Source of the DNA: an uncultured Pelagibacteraceae bacterium
GTDB taxonomy: Bacteria; Pseudomonadota; Alphaproteobacteria; Pelagibacterales; Pelagibacteraceae
NCBI GenBank assembly: GCA_902542855.1
Contig: CACBWE010000003.1
Coordinates: 1 to 64,000 of the forward strand
Direction of reading: 5' to 3'
Length of the DNA stretch: 64,000 nt
This document shows, in pieces, positions 1 through 11,349 of the stretch (its first letter is position 1; every line of letters begins with the position of its first letter). The notes beneath the pieces are model-generated. The model was not told the DNA's origin and did no database searches. It was given only the letters and a program-made list of their open reading frames with translations. Both the position numbers and the translations under genes were made by a program.

Positions 1-11
1 ATACCACTAAA

Positions 12-590
12 TCAAATTTGTTTAATAGATCTAATGTCTCTATCAGGAAGTAGAGAAATCAAGGTTTTAACATCAATTTGTTTATCAGGATGGATCCAAT
101 TTTTTTGAATTTCAAATAAAGGAAATAATACAAAATTTCGTTTATGCATCATTTTATGAGGTAAACTTACTTTAGCTTTTTTTTTCGATACCAATTTATT
201 AAAATCGATTATGTCTAAATCGCATATGCGGGGAGCGTTTTTTTTTGCTTTTTTTCTACCTAATTGAGTTTCTATAGATTTACATATTTTTAAAAGTTCT
301 TGAGGATTATAATAGCATCTTAATTTTAGAATAATATTTAGGAACTTGGGTTTTTTTGGATCTGGCCAGGAAGGAGTTTCATAATAGCTTGATACTGAGA
401 GAAAATCTAAATTATACTCTGCTAATAAAAATTTTGCCTTTTCTATATTTGTTTTTCTAAGACCTAAATTTGACCCCATTCCTAAAAAAACAATTTTAGC
501 TTGATTTTCTAATATATCTTGCCTTTTCACGGTTCCAATCTCTACTTTTTTTGGTTGCTCTTTTATCATATTGTTTTTTTCCTTTAGCAA
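12..590 (-). CDS. folK: 2-amino-4-hydroxy-6-hydroxymethyldihydropteridine pyrophosphokinase; start uncertain (true start probably downstream of 590)
   Basis: GMGSNLG near the N-terminus, SSYYETPSW and [10 protein letters not shown] motifs typical of HPPK; called 5' end overlaps smpB. Confidence 0.85.
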   Translation of the reverse strand: MLKEKNNMIKEQPKKVEIGTVKRQDILENQAKIVFLGMGSNLGLRKTNIEKAKFLLAEYNLDFLSVSSYYETPSWPDPKKPKFLNIILKLRCYYNPQELLKICKSIETQLGRKKAKKNAPRICDLDIIDFNKLVSKKKAKVSLPHKMMHKRNFVLFPLFEIQKNWIHPDKQIDVKTLISLLPDRDIRSIKQI

Positions 591-966
591 CAGCTAATTC
601 TATTTTGGCCTTTCCTTTTTTAAAATACATTTTTGTTGGAACTAATGTAAAACCATCTCTTTGCATTTTACCTATTAATTTATTTATTTGCTTTTTATTT
701 AGAAGTAACTTTCTATCATCATTTGGATTATGATTAGAATAACTGGCATGCTTATATGGAGATATGTGTGAATTAATTAAAATAATTTCACCCCCCTTTT
801 CAACAGCGTAAGACTCGGCAATATTCACCTTTCCATCTCTTACTGATTTAATCTCAGATCCTTTTAAAACAATTCCAGCTTCAAAAAGATCTTCAAAAAA
901 ATAGTTAAAACTAGCTTTTCTGTTTAAACAAATGATTTTTAAACCAGGATTGGTTTTTTTGTTCAT
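496..966 (-). CDS. smpB: SsrA-binding protein SmpB
   Basis: [33 protein letters not shown] and C-terminal [15 protein letters not shown]. Confidence 0.95.
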   Translation of the reverse strand: MNKKTNPGLKIICLNRKASFNYFFEDLFEAGIVLKGSEIKSVRDGKVNIAESYAVEKGGEIILINSHISPYKHASYSNHNPNDDRKLLLNKKQINKLIGKMQRDGFTLVPTKMYFKKGKAKIELAVAKGKKQYDKRATKKSRDWNREKARYIRKSS

Positions 967-1847
967 TAAACTAATTTAGCAGACTGTAGCGCTTTTTTTA
1001 CAATTTCTTTTGTTGTCTCTGTTACTTTGACAAGTGGCAATCTTACATTGTCATCACAAAGTCCTAAAAGTTTAGCAGCAAATTTTACAGGACTAGGATT
1101 GCTTTCTACAAACATTGAGTGATGAACTGGTTGTAGTATTTTATCTAGTCTCTCTGCTTCTTTTATCTCATTATCAGTATCTGACTTTGAAAATCTTTGA
1201 AAATCAGAGCAAAGTTTAGGTGCAATATTTGCTGTTACACTAATAGTGCCTACACCACCACGCTTATTAAATTCAAAAGCATTATCATCATTACCTGTTA
1301 ATTGAATAAAATCCTTTCCCATTTTTTTAAGTGTTTGATTTACTCTATCTAAATCACCTGTTGCGTCTTTAACACCAACTATATTTTTTAATTCATACAG
1401 CCTAGCCATTGTATCCACAGACATGTCAATTACAGATCTACCAGGAATATTATAAATTATAATTGGAATCCCACACTTATCATTAATTGCTTTATAATGT
1501 TGATACAAGCCTTCTTGCGTTGGCTTATTGTAATAAGGAGTAACTATCAAAGCTCCATTAGCTCCTGCTTTTTCTGCATGAGAAGTTAAGGAGATCGCTT
1601 CGTCTGTTGAGTTAGAACCTGTTCCAGCAATTACTGGAATTTTTCCATTACTTTCTTTAATGCATAAATCTATTATTCTTTGATGTTCATCATGACTTAG
1701 AGTGGGAGATTCACCTGTTGTACCAGCTGGAACAAGTCCATTGGTACCATTATCAATATGGAAATGGATTAATTTTATATATGCATCCTCATCTAGACCA
1801 TTATTTTTAAATGGTGTAATTAAAGCAACATTTGATCCTTTAAACAT
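966..1847 (-). CDS. dapA: 4-hydroxy-tetrahydrodipicolinate synthase
   Basis: [43 protein letters not shown] motifs. Confidence 0.95.
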   Translation of the reverse strand: MFKGSNVALITPFKNNGLDEDAYIKLIHFHIDNGTNGLVPAGTTGESPTLSHDEHQRIIDLCIKESNGKIPVIAGTGSNSTDEAISLTSHAEKAGANGALIVTPYYNKPTQEGLYQHYKAINDKCGIPIIIYNIPGRSVIDMSVDTMARLYELKNIVGVKDATGDLDRVNQTLKKMGKDFIQLTGNDDNAFEFNKRGGVGTISVTANIAPKLCSDFQRFSKSDTDNEIKEAERLDKILQPVHHSMFVESNPSPVKFAAKLLGLCDDNVRLPLVKVTETTKEIVKKALQSAKLV

Positions 1848-1890
1848 AAATACTTATAACATAGTTTAAGGATTCATATACTAAAAGATT

Positions 1891-4116
1891 ATGTTCAGAA
1901 AAATATTAATTGTAGGTTTCACTATATCAATATTATTGTTTTCAAATAATCTCTTCGCAGAAATTAATTCAGTTGTACCCTTAAAAAAACCTGTTTTAAG
2001 TAAAGAAGAAATTCAAAAGAAAATATCTATAAATATCCTTAAACCTTTAAAGAAACCCTCGAAAACTAAAGAAGTTAAAATCGAAGATGTGATTGTTAAA
2101 AAAGAGTTGGTTTTAAAAGAAAAAAAATTAAGTTTTAAAATACCTAAGAAAAAGCCAACTGTAGCCGGCATTAGCTCAGCAATGAATATAAAGATTTCAA
2201 AATATTATAGTAAAAGAGACTTCGGGTTAGCTAAAAAAGCTATTTCAGAAATGCAGAAAAGTAAATGGTCATCTGCACTTAAAATAGCAAAAAAAGCAAA
2301 AGACAACTCAATTTATAATTTTATACAATGGAGACATCTTTTAACCTCTGGTAATCAAGCTTCCTTCTACGAATATCAAGTTTTTTTAAATAAAAATTCG
2401 GATTATCCTAGGATAGACAGAATTAGATATCTTGCTGAACACAAACTAACAACAGAAAGTGTTTCACCTAAAAAAATAATAAATTGGTTTAGAGAAAAAG
2501 ATCCATTAAGTGGTTATGGAAAAATGATACTAGGAGAAAGTTATATTTTAGTTGGAGACAAAAACAAGGGTACCAAACTAATTAAAGAGGGCTGGATAAC
2601 AGCAGATTTATCAAAAAATGAATTAAAATATTTTAGAAAAAAATTTAAAAAATATTTAAATGCAAATGACTATATTAAACGAGCTGATTATTTAGCTTGG
2701 AACGGAGATCGTTGGGATTTACAGAGATTAATAAGGTATCTGCCAAAAGATTACGAACTTTTATACAATGCAAGACATCTTTTAATGAGTAAAGGATATG
2801 GGGTTGACCAAGCCATAGCAAATGTTCCTCAAAAATTTAAGAATGATGCTGGGTTAAACTATGATCGATTGAAATGGAGAAGAAAAAAAGGACGTGTAGA
2901 TTCTTCAGCAGAAATCTTATTGAAAATAAGAAATGATAAAGAGTATTTAGTTAGACCTGATAAATGGTGGAAAGAAAGAGAAATTATTTCTAGAGCATTG
3001 CTTTATAAAAAGAAATATGAAATTTCATATAAAATTTCAAGTAACCATGGAATGACCAAGGGAGCTGAATATGCAGCTGCAGAATGGATGAGTGGTTGGA
3101 TAGCATTAAGTTTTTTAAATGATCCAATGACTGCTAAAGATCATTTTAAAAATTTTTATAAAAATGTAAGTTATCCAATAAGCTTATCTAGAGGTGCTTA
3201 TTGGCTTGGAAGAGCAAATGAAAAAATAGGCGAAATAGAAAAATCAAATAATTGGTACAAAGAAGCCGCAAAATATCTAACCACATACTATGGTCAATTA
3301 GCCTTTTTAAAATTAAATCCAAATGGAAAATTTGAGTTAGAAAAAGATATTGAAATTGATCCAAAATATAGAATTCAATTTTTTAATAAAGAGCTTGTAA
3401 AAATTTCTTATCTTTTAGACGAATTAAAGAAAGATAAATATACAAAACATATTTTAAGACATTTAGCTAACGACAATATAGCTAAAGGCAGTGAAGTTTT
3501 GGCTGCAGAATTAGCTACAATTATAAACAGATATGATTTTGCTATTCAGGTTTCAAAAATTGCATCCTATCAAAAAAGATTTCATAATAAATACAACTAC
3601 CCAATAATTAGCACTCCTAAATATATTAATAAAAGAAAAATTCCAGAAAGTGCTTTGATCTTATCAATAATTAGACAAGAAAGTGAATTTGATTTGGAAG
3701 CTAATAGTCATGCTGGTGCAAAAGGATTAATGCAATTGATGCCATACACTGCAAAATTAGTTTCGAAACAAGCTAAACTTCCTTATTCAAAATCAAGATT
3801 AACCACTGATCCAGAATATAATATTAATTTAGGTTCACATTATATTGCAGGTTTAATTTTACAATATGATGGTGCTTACCCATTTGCAGTAGCTGCTTAC
3901 AATGCTGGACCTAATAGAGTTAAATATTGGAAAAAAATAAATAAAGATCCACAAAAAAAACAAGTTGATTATGTTGATTGGGTTGAATTAATAAAATTTA
4001 GAGAAACAAGAAATTACGTTCAACGTGTAATGGAAAATTATAATGTCTATAGATATATCCTGGAACAACGTCCTGTGACAATGAAAAACTTTTTTATAGA
4101 TCAGCCTCTATTTTAA
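1891..4116 (+). CDS. slt: Soluble lytic murein transglycosylase (SLT domain)
   Basis: N-terminal signal-like segment, helical repeat region, C-terminal IIRQESEFDLEANSHAGAKGLMQLMPYTA and AVAAYNAGPNRV. Confidence 0.85.
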   Translation: MFRKILIVGFTISILLFSNNLFAEINSVVPLKKPVLSKEEIQKKISINILKPLKKPSKTKEVKIEDVIVKKELVLKEKKLSFKIPKKKPTVAGISSAMNIKISKYYSKRDFGLAKKAISEMQKSKWSSALKIAKKAKDNSIYNFIQWRHLLTSGNQASFYEYQVFLNKNSDYPRIDRIRYLAEHKLTTESVSPKKIINWFREKDPLSGYGKMILGESYILVGDKNKGTKLIKEGWITADLSKNELKYFRKKFKKYLNANDYIKRADYLAWNGDRWDLQRLIRYLPKDYELLYNARHLLMSKGYGVDQAIANVPQKFKNDAGLNYDRLKWRRKKGRVDSSAEILLKIRNDKEYLVRPDKWWKEREIISRALLYKKKYEISYKISSNHGMTKGAEYAAAEWMSGWIALSFLNDPMTAKDHFKNFYKNVSYPISLSRGAYWLGRANEKIGEIEKSNNWYKEAAKYLTTYYGQLAFLKLNPNGKFELEKDIEIDPKYRIQFFNKELVKISYLLDELKKDKYTKHILRHLANDNIAKGSEVLAAELATIINRYDFAIQVSKIASYQKRFHNKYNYPIISTPKYINKRKIPESALILSIIRQESEFDLEANSHAGAKGLMQLMPYTAKLVSKQAKLPYSKSRLTTDPEYNINLGSHYIAGLILQYDGAYPFAVAAYNAGPNRVKYWKKINKDPQKKQVDYVDWVELIKFRETRNYVQRVMENYNVYRYILEQRPVTMKNFFIDQPLF

Positions 4117-4208
4117 TGGCGGAAGAGGAGGGATTCGAACCCTCGGTACAAGTTTCCTCGCACGGTCATTTAGCAAACGACTGGTTTCAGCCTCTCACCC
4201 ACTCTTCC
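4117..4208 (-). tRNA. tRNA-Ser (anticodon GCU)
   Basis: Minus strand GGAAGAG...CTCTTCC-G-CCA acceptor stem; anticodon stem GTCGT/ATGAC with loop TTGCTAA (GCT); long variable arm; GGTTCGAATCC T-loop. Confidence 0.93.
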
Positions 4209-4275
4209 GTATGACATTGTGTATTAAGCGATTGTATTGAAAATTCAATATATATAAAGTAATTATTCAATTATT

Positions 4276-5529
4276 ATGAGAAATAAGTACTCAGTATTTT
4301 CGCTAATCAAGAATGCTCTTTCGTATCATGAAAACTGGCAAAGGGCGTGGAAAGATCCTGCTCCTAAAAAAAAATACGACGCTGTTATTGTTGGTGGTGG
4401 TGGCCATGGATTAGCAACGGCTTACTATTTAGCAAAAAAACACAATATGAATAATATTGCTGTAGTCGAGAAAGGTTGGATTGGTGGAGGAAATACTGGA
4501 CGGAATACTACAATTATTAGATCAAATTATCTATGGGACGCCAGTGCAGGATTATATGACCATGCATTAAAAATTTGGGAAGGTTTATCTCAAGAACTAA
4601 ATTACAATGTAATGTTTAGTCAAAGAGGTGTAATGAACCTTGCACATAATTTACAAGATATTAGGGATTTAAAAAGACGAACACACGCTAATAGACTAAA
4701 TGGAATTGATGCAGTCTACTTGAGCACTGAAGAAGTTAAAAAGTTTTGTCCAATCATAAATACATCACCAGATATTAGATACCCTGTTTTAGGAGGAACT
4801 TTGCAACGTAGAGCTGGTACGGCAAGACACGATGCAGTTGCTTGGGGATATGCTAGAGGAGCAGATGCAATGGGTGTTGATATTATTCAAAATTGTGAAG
4901 TTAAAGGAATTAAAAGAAATGGAAATTGCGTTGAGGGAATAGAAACAACTAAAGGATTTATTAAAACTAATAAAGTTGGTGTTGTTGCAGCTGGTCATTC
5001 TAGTGTAATAGCTAATATGGCTGGTTTAAGACTTCCACTTGAAAGTAAACCTTTACAGGCTTTAGTTTCTGAGCCTGTAAAACCAGTTATTGATACAGTT
5101 GTAATGTCTAACGCAGTGCATGCTTATGTCAGTCAATCTGACAAAGGAGAATTGGTCATTGGTGCTGGAACGGATGATTACGTTTCTTACACTCAAAAAG
5201 GAAGTCACCAAATAGTTGAAGGAACATTAAATGCTATTTTAGAATTATATCCAATTTTCAGTAGAATGAGAATGTTAAGACAATGGGGAGGAATAGTAGA
5301 TATTTGTCCTGACGCTAGTCCAATTTTAAGTAAAACTTCAATTAAAGGATTATACTTTAATTGTGGTTGGGGTACTGGAGGATTTAAAGCAACTCCTGGA
5401 TCTGGAGATTTATTTGCTCATACTATTGCAAACGATGAACCTCACAAACTTAATGCTGCATTTAATTTAAATAGATTTGTAAGCGGAGACCTTGTTGATG
5501 AACATGGTGCTGCAGCGGTTGCTCATTAA
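4276..5529 (+). CDS. soxB: Sarcosine oxidase beta subunit
   Basis: Rossmann FAD motif [60 protein letters not shown]; operon with soxD/A/G. Confidence 0.93.
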   Translation: MRNKYSVFSLIKNALSYHENWQRAWKDPAPKKKYDAVIVGGGGHGLATAYYLAKKHNMNNIAVVEKGWIGGGNTGRNTTIIRSNYLWDASAGLYDHALKIWEGLSQELNYNVMFSQRGVMNLAHNLQDIRDLKRRTHANRLNGIDAVYLSTEEVKKFCPIINTSPDIRYPVLGGTLQRRAGTARHDAVAWGYARGADAMGVDIIQNCEVKGIKRNGNCVEGIETTKGFIKTNKVGVVAAGHSSVIANMAGLRLPLESKPLQALVSEPVKPVIDTVVMSNAVHAYVSQSDKGELVIGAGTDDYVSYTQKGSHQIVEGTLNAILELYPIFSRMRMLRQWGGIVDICPDASPILSKTSIKGLYFNCGWGTGGFKATPGSGDLFAHTIANDEPHKLNAAFNLNRFVSGDLVDEHGAAAVAH

Positions 5530-5804
5530 TGTTTTTAATAAATTGTCCATATTGTGGAGAAAGAGATCAGCAAGAATTTAAGGCTGGTGGGGAAGCTCAT
5601 ATCGAAAGACCAAAGCAACCAACTGAATTAAGTGATGATGAATGGGCAGAATATTTATTTATGAGAAAAAATATTAAAGGTGTTCAATTTGAAAGATGGA
5701 ACCATGCACACGGTTGTCGTAAATGGTTTAATATGGTTAGAGATACATCTAACGATGAAATAAAAGCAATTTACAAAATGGGTGAAAAACCACCTTCTCA
5801 ATAA
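5529..5804 (+). CDS. soxD: Sarcosine oxidase delta subunit
   Basis: CPYCGERDQQEFKAGGEAHIERP and HAHGCRKWFNMVRDT. Confidence 0.93.
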   Translation: MFLINCPYCGERDQQEFKAGGEAHIERPKQPTELSDDEWAEYLFMRKNIKGVQFERWNHAHGCRKWFNMVRDTSNDEIKAIYKMGEKPPSQ

Positions 5805-5805
5805 A

Positions 5806-8800
5806 ATGACTAAAAACTTAAGAGTAAAATCCAGCGAGTACATTGATGAAACTAATAGAATTTCCTTTAAATTTAATGGCAAAACTTACCATGGATTTAA
5901 AGGCGATACTTTAGCATCAGCATTACTTGCAAACGATGTTCATTTAGTTGGAAGAAGTTTTAAATATCATAGACCAAGAGGAATTATGACGTCTGGTTCT
6001 GAAGAACCGAATGCTATAGTTCAAGTAAACCCTGGTACCAATAGAACGGAACCCAATGTTAGAGCAACTGAAGTAGAGATTTATGAAGGTTTGGAGGCAT
6101 CAAGTCAAAATTGTTGGCCAAGTGTTGAATTTGATATTGGTGGAATAAACAATTTTCTCTCCCCTTTTTTTCCAGCGGGTTTTTATTATAAAACTTTTAT
6201 GTGGCCTGCCAGTTTCTGGGAGAAATATGAATTTTTTATCCGACACTCAGCGGGTTTAGGAAAATCACCAACATCAAGCGACCCTGACATTTATGATCAC
6301 CGTAATGTTCACTGTGATGTATTAGTTGTAGGTGCTGGTATATCGGGAATACTGGCAGCAAAATATGCAGCAAAAAATAATTTTAAAACGTTGATAGTTG
6401 ATGAAAAAAATGAACTTGGTGGCTCAACTATTTTTGAAAATAACGAATTTAACAAAATTGATAATAAAACTCCTTCTGAATGGTTAAAAAAAGAAATAGA
6501 GGAGCTTAAAGGCATTAAAAATCTTGAGATAAAAACTAGAACAAGTGTGGCTGCTTATCATCAATATAATTATCTTCTAGCTAGAGAAAACCTAACTGAT
6601 CATTTAGAGACTAAAGATAAAACAAATAAAATCAGACAAAGACTTCTTAAAATTAGAGCTAAGAAAGTTATTTTAGCTACAGGTGCATTGGAAAGACCTT
6701 TAATATTTAATAATAATGATAGACCAGGAATAATGCTTTCATCTGCTATAAAAAGATATAGTGAATTTTATGGTGTTGCATGTGGTAGTAAAAATATATT
6801 TTTTACTAATAATGATAGTGCCTACGAAAGTGCTTTATCATTATACAACAAAGGTATCCATGTTGAAGCAGTCATTGATATTAGAGATCAATCTGAAAGT
6901 AAAATTGTAAAAAAAGTAGAAGAAGCAGGTATTAAAATTTACTGGTCACATACAATTGTGGACACAGCTGGATACAAAAGATTAAATAGTGTTTCAATCA
7001 TGAAACTATCTAATGATGGCACTTCAGTTACTGGAAGTAAAATTTCTATTTCATGTGATTGCTTAGGAGTTGCTGGTGGTTGGACGCCTGCGGTGCATTT
7101 ATACACACAATCAGGTAGTAAACTTAAGTTTGATGAGGAAAAACAGATTTTCTTACCAAATCAAAATACATCCGAACAAATAAGTGTAGGATCTTGTGGT
7201 GGAGATTTTAAAATTGATGAAATCATTAAAAATTTAAATCAAAAGCTTAAAGATAAACTAAATATTAAAGAAACAAATTTAGATAATATTAAAGTTGAGA
7301 TCGATCAGGAAAATTCAAAAAGAAATATTTGGTTACTTCCTTCTGATATACCTTTAGGTAAAACTAAACCATTTGTAGATTTTCAAAACGATGCAACAGC
7401 TAAAGATATCAAATTAGCATTAAGAGAAGGTTTTAGATCTATCGAACATGTTAAGAGATACACAACTACTGGAATGGGTACTGATCAAGGTAAACTAGGA
7501 AATATGCATGCATTGGGGATAATTGCTGATACAGCCGGTGTTAAAATGGGAGAATTAGGGACGACTACATTTAGACCTCCTTACACACCATTAACATTTG
7601 GAACTATTGTAGGTCGAAATGTAGGAAAGTTTTTTGATATTTTTAGAAAAACCCCAATGAATGATTGGCATGTTGAAAATAAAGCTGAATTTGAAAATGT
7701 CGGTCAATGGAAGAGAGCATGGTACTACCCTATTAACGGAGAAAATATGCATCAGGCAGTTCAAAGAGAAAGTAAAGCTGCAAGGGAAAGTGCTGGTATA
7801 TTAGATGCCTCAACTCTTGGTAAAATTGATATTCAAGGAAGTGATGCTTCTGAATTTTTAAACAGAATTTATACTAATGCTTGGTCAAAACTAGCTATAG
7901 GAAAATGTAGATATGGCCTAATGCTAAATGAAGATGGTATGGTTTATGATGATGGTGTTACCACTAGATTGGGTGAAAATCATTACCTTATGACCACAAC
8001 AACTGGTGGTGCTGCTAATGTTTTAGGTAAACTTGAAGATTATCTTCAAACAGAATGGCCTGAGCTTGATGTTTACTTAACTTCTGTAACAGATCATTAT
8101 GCTACAGCAAGTTTATGTGGACCTAATAGTAAAAAAATTCTTAAAAAAATAATTTCCAATTTAGATTTATCAGATGAAAGTTTTCCTCACATGTCATTCA
8201 AAGAAGCGAAGATCGGCAACATTCAATGCAGAATAATGAGAATTAGTTTTACTGGAGAACACAGCTACGAAATAAATGTTCAAGCAAGCTATGGAAAAGA
8301 TTTATGGGAAAAGTGTATGGAGGCAGGCAAAGAGTTTAACATTACACCTTATGGAACTGAAACAATGCACTTATTAAGAGCAGAAAAAGGTTTCATCATC
8401 GTAGGTCAAGATACAGACGGAACAATGACCCCTATTGATCTTCAAATGGATTGGATTATAAGTAAAAAAAAATATGATTTCATAGGAAAAAGATCTCTTT
8501 ATAGATCTGATACAATGAGAGAAGATAGAAAACAATTAGTTGGATTATTAACTGATGATCCAAATATTGTTTTAGAAGAAGGAGCGCAAATAGTTTCAGA
8601 ATTAAATCAAAATCCAGTTGAAATGCTTGGACATGTAACATCAAGTTATTTCAGTCCTAATCTAAACAAATCAATTGCACTTGCAGTCGTTAGAGGTGGA
8701 AAAGATATGATGGGAAAAAAACTTTTTGTGCCCATGGAAAATAAAAATATTAATGTCACTATTGCAAATCCAGTATTTTATGATGAGAAAAATGAGAGAT

Positions 8801-8811
8801 TAAATGCTTAA
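5806..8811 (+). CDS. soxA: Sarcosine oxidase alpha subunit
   Basis: FAD motif VVGAGISGILAAKYA; C-terminal aminomethyltransferase-like domain. The provided ORF starts at 5782; the in-frame ATG at 5806 just after the soxD stop is more likely. Confidence 0.92.
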   Translation: MTKNLRVKSSEYIDETNRISFKFNGKTYHGFKGDTLASALLANDVHLVGRSFKYHRPRGIMTSGSEEPNAIVQVNPGTNRTEPNVRATEVEIYEGLEASSQNCWPSVEFDIGGINNFLSPFFPAGFYYKTFMWPASFWEKYEFFIRHSAGLGKSPTSSDPDIYDHRNVHCDVLVVGAGISGILAAKYAAKNNFKTLIVDEKNELGGSTIFENNEFNKIDNKTPSEWLKKEIEELKGIKNLEIKTRTSVAAYHQYNYLLARENLTDHLETKDKTNKIRQRLLKIRAKKVILATGALERPLIFNNNDRPGIMLSSAIKRYSEFYGVACGSKNIFFTNNDSAYESALSLYNKGIHVEAVIDIRDQSESKIVKKVEEAGIKIYWSHTIVDTAGYKRLNSVSIMKLSNDGTSVTGSKISISCDCLGVAGGWTPAVHLYTQSGSKLKFDEEKQIFLPNQNTSEQISVGSCGGDFKIDEIIKNLNQKLKDKLNIKETNLDNIKVEIDQENSKRNIWLLPSDIPLGKTKPFVDFQNDATAKDIKLALREGFRSIEHVKRYTTTGMGTDQGKLGNMHALGIIADTAGVKMGELGTTTFRPPYTPLTFGTIVGRNVGKFFDIFRKTPMNDWHVENKAEFENVGQWKRAWYYPINGENMHQAVQRESKAARESAGILDASTLGKIDIQGSDASEFLNRIYTNAWSKLAIGKCRYGLMLNEDGMVYDDGVTTRLGENHYLMTTTTGGAANVLGKLEDYLQTEWPELDVYLTSVTDHYATASLCGPNSKKILKKIISNLDLSDESFPHMSFKEAKIGNIQCRIMRISFTGEHSYEINVQASYGKDLWEKCMEAGKEFNITPYGTETMHLLRAEKGFIIVGQDTDGTMTPIDLQMDWIISKKKYDFIGKRSLYRSDTMREDRKQLVGLLTDDPNIVLEEGAQIVSELNQNPVEMLGHVTSSYFSPNLNKSIALAVVRGGKDMMGKKLFVPMENKNINVTIANPVFYDEKNERLNA

Positions 8812-9367
8812 CTATAATTCAACTATTAAAAATAAAATTAATCAAGAAAGTATTTCTGTAAAAGAGATTTTTCCGGTAATGAAAATTAATTTAAGAGGTA
8901 AAAAAAGAGAGTTTTTAACAAATGTTGGTAAAAATCTTAATATAATTTTACCTACAGAAGCAAACACTTCATCAATAAGTGATAAATTAACAGCAATATG
9001 GCTTAGTCCTGATGAATGGATGATAGTCTCAAATGAGCCTTTAAGCAAAGAAACTAACAAATACGAACTATATGAAGTGTTATTTAACAGTATTTCAAAA
9101 TCAAACTTAGGTGCTGTTATTGATGTAACAGACCAATTTGTTCAATTAGAACTCAAAGGTGAAAATATCTATGAAATCTTTTCAGCAGGATCTCCCTTTA
9201 ATTTTAATGAATTTAAAGAAAAGAAAGGATCAACAACTCAGACAGTATTAAATCACATTGATGTAATTTTACACCATAAAGATGAAAATATTGTAAACCT
9301 ATTTGTTAGAAGATCTTTTGCAGAACATCTTTACTCATGGATTGAGGATTGTTGCGCTAAATTATAA
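8804..9367 (+). CDS. soxG: Sarcosine oxidase gamma subunit
   Basis: Position directly after soxA with 8-bp overlap; LSPDEWMIVS; VIDVTDQFVQLELKG; FVRRSFAEHLYSWIED. Confidence 0.85.
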   Translation: MLNYNSTIKNKINQESISVKEIFPVMKINLRGKKREFLTNVGKNLNIILPTEANTSSISDKLTAIWLSPDEWMIVSNEPLSKETNKYELYEVLFNSISKSNLGAVIDVTDQFVQLELKGENIYEIFSAGSPFNFNEFKEKKGSTTQTVLNHIDVILHHKDENIVNLFVRRSFAEHLYSWIEDCCAKL

Positions 9368-9943
9368 ACTATCCAGCCATTCACTAAATTCTTTTGTTGC
9401 AATTATTACCTCTAAAGTGCTCACCAAATCACCATGAATTTTTTTATCTTTATCACTGACTATCATGCACTCAACACGAGTATGATCGCTTGTGTTTGCA
9501 TCAGATGTTGCAGAAAATTGAGATATGTATTGTGTGCTATTTTTGTAATAATAATGTTTTTGACTACCTTCTAAAAAATAAAATTTAGGAAATAATTCTT
9601 TTAAATCTTCAGCAATTATTTTTTTTATTTTTAAACAATCTTTTTTATTTTCAACGATGTTAATTCCTCTAATAAAATAAATCTTAAAATTACTATCGTT
9701 CCTTTTTATAGCAAGGTTAACATATTCATATTGTTTTAAATCTCCTGAATAGGAAACTTCATAAAATTTACTATCTAAAGGGTAATGTCCTTGATCATTA
9801 TTAATAATTTCATTAATTGTCATATATTTGGTTAAATTATCACCTATACTAAGTCCCTCTAATTCAAAATCTCTAATATCATCAGCTTTAACCCATGATT
9901 GAAAACCAAATATCAAAATTAATAATGATAAGAATATCCTCAC
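9362..9943 (-). CDS. Secreted DxxDFExEGxSxGDSLL-family protein, array copy 8 (last in transcription order)
   Basis: Signal-peptide-like N-terminus then ADDIRDFELEGLSIGDNLTKYM; proposed GTG start at 9943 (VRIFLSLLILIF); the called ORF to 10066 includes the array spacer. Confidence 0.75.
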   Translation of the reverse strand: MRIFLSLLILIFGFQSWVKADDIRDFELEGLSIGDNLTKYMTINEIINNDQGHYPLDSKFYEVSYSGDLKQYEYVNLAIKRNDSNFKIYFIRGINIVENKKDCLKIKKIIAEDLKELFPKFYFLEGSQKHYYYKNSTQYISQFSATSDANTSDHTRVECMIVSDKDKKIHGDLVSTLEVIIATKEFSEWLDSL

Positions 9944-10062
9944 AACTATTACTTTCTCATTGCGTCCTGTGCATGTCAATATTTTTAGAATCAGAATCAA
10001 TCTTATGGCTTTGCTTATCAGACTACAATACATAGGATTATGAGAGCAGCAATTAGTGAATA

Positions 10063-10644
10063 TCAATATGCTTCTTCATTAATCCAATTCATATGTTTAA
10101 GCGGTGTTAGAGAAATAGAAAAATTATCTCCATAATTTAAATTATTCTCAACTTGTTCTGACCAATTGACACACCACATTCTTATTAAATCTCCGTTAGG
10201 ATATTTAAATTCAACTACATCAGCATAACTTTTTCCATCCTCAACATTTTCATAATAATATCTATAACTATCTTCAGTCAAATTTTGAGTAATTGATTTT
10301 ATATCATTTATAACTTTTTCTTTATACTTTTTGCACTTCGTGAAATTTTTAGAAAAAAATGTACCACCAGAAATTTCATAAATCTTAAATTTAGGGTCAT
10401 TTTTTTTTAAGTGAAAAGAGATATTATCATATTCACTATTACTAATAGTAAATTGATATTTAATATATTTGTCACTCTTAGGATATTTCATTTGAAGAGC
10501 GTTTGATATTTCGTCCATGTTGTAATGATCAAGTAAACTATCCCCTACACTAAATCCCTCCATCTCGAAATCTCTGATATCATCAGCTTTAATCGGGGAC
10601 TGAAGGTAAATCATTAAAACCAATAAAAATAGAAGTATCTTCAT
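10063..10644 (-). CDS. Secreted DxxDFExEGxSxGDSLL-family protein, array copy 7
   Basis: MKILLFLLVLMIYLQSPIKADDIRDFEMEGFSVGDSLLDHY; two cysteines in predicted mature chain. Confidence 0.8.
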   Translation of the reverse strand: MKILLFLLVLMIYLQSPIKADDIRDFEMEGFSVGDSLLDHYNMDEISNALQMKYPKSDKYIKYQFTISNSEYDNISFHLKKNDPKFKIYEISGGTFFSKNFTKCKKYKEKVINDIKSITQNLTEDSYRYYYENVEDGKSYADVVEFKYPNGDLIRMWCVNWSEQVENNLNYGDNFSISLTPLKHMNWINEEAY

Positions 10645-10759
10645 AAAAACATTTTCCCACTATGATGTATCTGTGTCAAGATTTTGAAATAGTTGAAATT
10701 AGTTATTTATACTTTTTAATCTGATCACAACTGATAACATAGTATTTTGAAGTCTGTGC

Positions 10760-11329
10760 TTATTTGTATGCCTCATTAGTTAAAAAATCATTTGATTTAT
10801 TTGTTCTTAAATTTACAGCTAGATGATCTTGACCACCATGTTTTTCTGAATAATCGTTACAATGGACTGAAGCTATACCAGTATCTAGCCAAAATGTAAT
10901 CTGTCTATTTCGTGATCCTTGCCATTGATTATCATTATAAATTTTATCCTGTTCAGTTTTTTTTGCATTTGGAAAAGCAATTTCTAAATCACTCACAATA
11001 GAATTTTGTTTTTTAATGCATTGCTCCATATCTTTGGTTAGAAAAATACCAGCCAATGATTGTATTAAATATTTTTTATCGTTAGTTTCGTACATAAAAT
11101 CTACAGCATCATACACTTCAAAAAAACTCATATTATCATTTTGAGCTCTTTTATATTTATTACTGCCTGGGTAATCCCAGGTATTTTTCACAATAGATGA
11201 TTTTTCAAAAAAATTTAAAGCACTATCCCCAATGCTCATTCCTTCAATTTCAAAATCACTTATATCATCGGCAATGGTTAAGGATTGAAAACAAATTAAT
11301 AAAGCTAAAAATGTTAATAATATTTTCAT
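10760..11329 (-). CDS. Secreted DxxDFExEGxSxGDSLL-family protein, array copy 6
   Basis: MKILLTFLALLICFQSLTIADDISDFEIEGMSIGDSALNFF. Confidence 0.8.
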   Translation of the reverse strand: MKILLTFLALLICFQSLTIADDISDFEIEGMSIGDSALNFFEKSSIVKNTWDYPGSNKYKRAQNDNMSFFEVYDAVDFMYETNDKKYLIQSLAGIFLTKDMEQCIKKQNSIVSDLEIAFPNAKKTEQDKIYNDNQWQGSRNRQITFWLDTGIASVHCNDYSEKHGGQDHLAVNLRTNKSNDFLTNEAYK

Positions 11330-11349
11330 AAAATTAATAATTTTTATTT

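Noticed and set aside
551-733. Plus-strand ORF opposite smpB
   Set aside because: Antisense to a confidently identified gene, no domain or signal beyond AT-rich hydrophobic translation
4209-4275. Glycine-type riboswitch upstream of soxB
   Set aside because: Only 67 nt between tRNA-Ser and soxB; no recognisable aptamer core
4789-4998. Minus-strand ORF inside soxB
   Set aside because: Ser/Asn/Cys-rich shadow translation of the coding strand
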